5,630 bases of DNA from JAKLEX01 sp035327525. Its GTDB lineage: Bacteria; Patescibacteriota; Minisyncoccia; Phycocordibacterales; JAACPR01. Positions 4,586-5,630 of this stretch are shown here, one piece after another; the stretch's first letter is position 1, and every line of letters begins with the position of its first letter. The position numbers were made by a program, and so were the translations under genes. Where the stretch lies: the NCBI GenBank assembly GCA_035327525.1, contig DAOLDC010000026.1, positions 1 to 5,630 of the forward strand, read 5' to 3'. Below the pieces are notes generated by a model, which saw nothing but the letters and a program-made list of their open reading frames with translations, made no database searches and was not told the DNA's origin.

Positions 4586-5569
4586 TTATTTTGTAAATGC
4601 ATCTATCAACATATCTAAATTTTCAGATAGATACTTAATTCTCTTGTGGTCTTCAAATAAAAAATGGTCTACGCGAGTATTTCCTTTTAGATAATGTTCG
4701 CTTTCAACCCAAAAGCCATGAATGGTTTTAACGAAGTAGAGTTGTAAACCTCTCCTAATCTCATCTTTCGATATTGGATAAACACTTGAGTAAGCATCAA
4801 TATATTTTCTGGCATTTTCCAAATCAATATCCGTAACATCTGCCGAGAGAATTCCGTACACCATTGATCTGAAAAGCTCGTACGTTCTAGGTGAATAGTT
4901 AGTCTTCTCAAGATCAAATACCCATTTCACATTATCGTTCTCATCAAAGAACACGTTATGATCAAGATAATCACCATGTATCAAATGATCGCAGTCCAAT
5001 CCCAAACTCTCAAAAGTCATAGTATTTTCTAGCAGAAGTTTCTTTTTCGTCTGCACATTTTCAAGAGCTGTTTTATCAAAATCATTTGGAAAAGTGTTTT
5101 CAGATATTTTAATTAAAATATCATCAATCTTCTTGAAGGTCTTTTCTTCATTCTCAATCTTGAACCGATCATCTATAACCAATTTCGATTCTTTGCCGAG
5201 GAGATGAATTCTTCCCAACATCTGACCAAGAGAGACAATAGCGGTTTCCGTCAGTTCACCTCTTTCGATATGTTTACCTTCAACAAATGGAAATAAAGCA
5301 TAATAAGCGTTCTTATATTCAAAAAAGGTTTTTCCATCCAGAAGTGATACAGGAAGAATGATTGGAATACCTCCATCTGCGAAATACTTTTTTGAAGCGT
5401 GGACTTCGGCAATCCGACTGGAATTATCGAATCTATATTTCTTTAAAAAAAATTTGGTCTTACCATTTGAAAGGAAATAATTGTCGCTCAAAAATCCCAT
5501 TGTTACTTTTTCATAAGAAGTAAAATTTAGTTCATATAGCCTATTGATTTGTATTAAAAGCTCTTCCAT
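4586..5569 (-). CDS. Aminoglycoside phosphotransferase (APH)-family kinase
   Basis: A 327-residue cytoplasmic kinase-fold protein of PF01636, whose members phosphorylate aminoglycosides, choline, homoserine and other small molecules. The N-lobe has the strand KFFLKKYRF (39-47) with a candidate ATP lysine at 43 or 44, and a helix with E55 as its possible partner. The hinge region contains YALFPFVEG (90-98). The Brenner-type catalytic loop is LIHGDYLDHNVFFD (196-209), with D200 as catalytic base and N205 as metal ligand. The metal aspartate follows in WVFDLEKT (216-223), D219. All key residues are present, so an active enzyme is expected. The substrate is not predictable, and nothing implies drug resistance. 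A frame extension to 5605 is ignored because TATAAT ends six bases before the ATG at 5569 and no SD exists. It precedes the CYTH gene by 74 bases, which has its own promoter. Confidence 0.87.
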   Translation of the reverse strand: MEELLIQINRLYELNFTSYEKVTMGFLSDNYFLSNGKTKFFLKKYRFDNSSRIAEVHASKKYFADGGIPIILPVSLLDGKTFFEYKNAYYALFPFVEGKHIERGELTETAIVSLGQMLGRIHLLGKESKLVIDDRFKIENEEKTFKKIDDILIKISENTFPNDFDKTALENVQTKKKLLLENTMTFESLGLDCDHLIHGDYLDHNVFFDENDNVKWVFDLEKTNYSPRTYELFRSMVYGILSADVTDIDLENARKYIDAYSSVYPISKDEIRRGLQLYFVKTIHGFWVESEHYLKGNTRVDHFLFEDHKRIKYLSENLDMLIDAFTK

Positions 5570-5575
5570 ATTTGA

Positions 5576-5584
5576 ATTATAGCA
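5576..5584 (-). promoter_or_regulatory. Extended -10 promoter of the APH-family kinase gene, predicted leaderless
   Basis: TGCTATAAT on the minus strand contains a perfect TATAAT (5581-5576) with the TG extension (5584-5583). Six bases (TCAAAT) precede the ATG at 5569. No good -35 is found at 16-18 bases, which fits an extended -10 promoter that depends less on it. The expected +1 is the A of the ATG. Confidence 0.65.
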
Positions 5585-5630
5585 ATTTTGATTCCTATAT
5601 AACACATTTGAAATTAGTTAATGATCAAGG

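Noticed and set aside
1..5630. Alternative genetic code with UGA as glycine, as in Absconditabacteria and Gracilibacteria, suggested by TAA being the only stop of the six complete main genes.
   Set aside because: Genes of 413, 327 and 231 codons run without a single in-frame TGA, which would be improbable if UGA were a common glycine codon. TAA preference is ordinary in AT-rich DNA.

Overview
The window is AT-rich bacterial DNA in which every supported gene lies on the minus strand, so transcription runs from high to low coordinates. Read in that direction, the genes are an aminoglycoside-phosphotransferase-fold kinase (5569-4586), a CYTH-domain protein (4511-3960), a DUF1428/YbaA-like protein (3901-3521), a GC-richer island with its own promoter and terminator (about 3455-3041), a Y-family DNA polymerase (2997-1756), a PF04020 holin-like four-helix membrane protein (1638-1312), a DUF2238/YjdF-like membrane protein (1231-536) and the N-terminal part of the 16S rRNA methyltransferase RsmE (516 to the window edge). 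No tRNA, rRNA, CRISPR array, insertion sequence or prophage gene was recognised. Low GC, compact spacing, TAA as the only stop of the six complete main genes and few Shine-Dalgarno sequences would suit a small-genome lineage such as Patescibacteria/CPR. That placement is an inference. The standard genetic code is supported because long genes run without in-frame TGA.

The clearest pattern is in the promoters. Four genes have a -10 hexamer six or seven bases before the start codon and no ribosome binding site: TATAAT-N6-ATG (kinase and holin-like gene), TATAAT-N6-GTG (polymerase) and TACAAT-N7-ATG (CYTH gene). This spacing puts the transcription start on the first base of the start codon, so these mRNAs are predicted to be leaderless.

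The island at 3041-3455 is the opposite case and the most interesting region. A consensus TTGACA promoter with an extended -10 is followed by a 5' hairpin, a strong SD with a 42-codon ORF, a second SD matching the whole 16S rRNA 3' tail with a 13-codon ORF, and a strong intrinsic terminator. The predicted transcript is about 380 nt. Its base and codon composition differ from the neighbours, and I did not recognise it as tmRNA, RNase P RNA, SRP RNA or a known small protein. The polymerase promoter begins directly after this terminator, so the island is an independent unit and not a leader of that gene.

Functionally the window is mixed housekeeping and accessory content: rRNA modification, translesion synthesis, two small integral membrane proteins that probably share a transcript, and three cytoplasmic proteins of general or unknown role. 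Nothing ties them into a single pathway.
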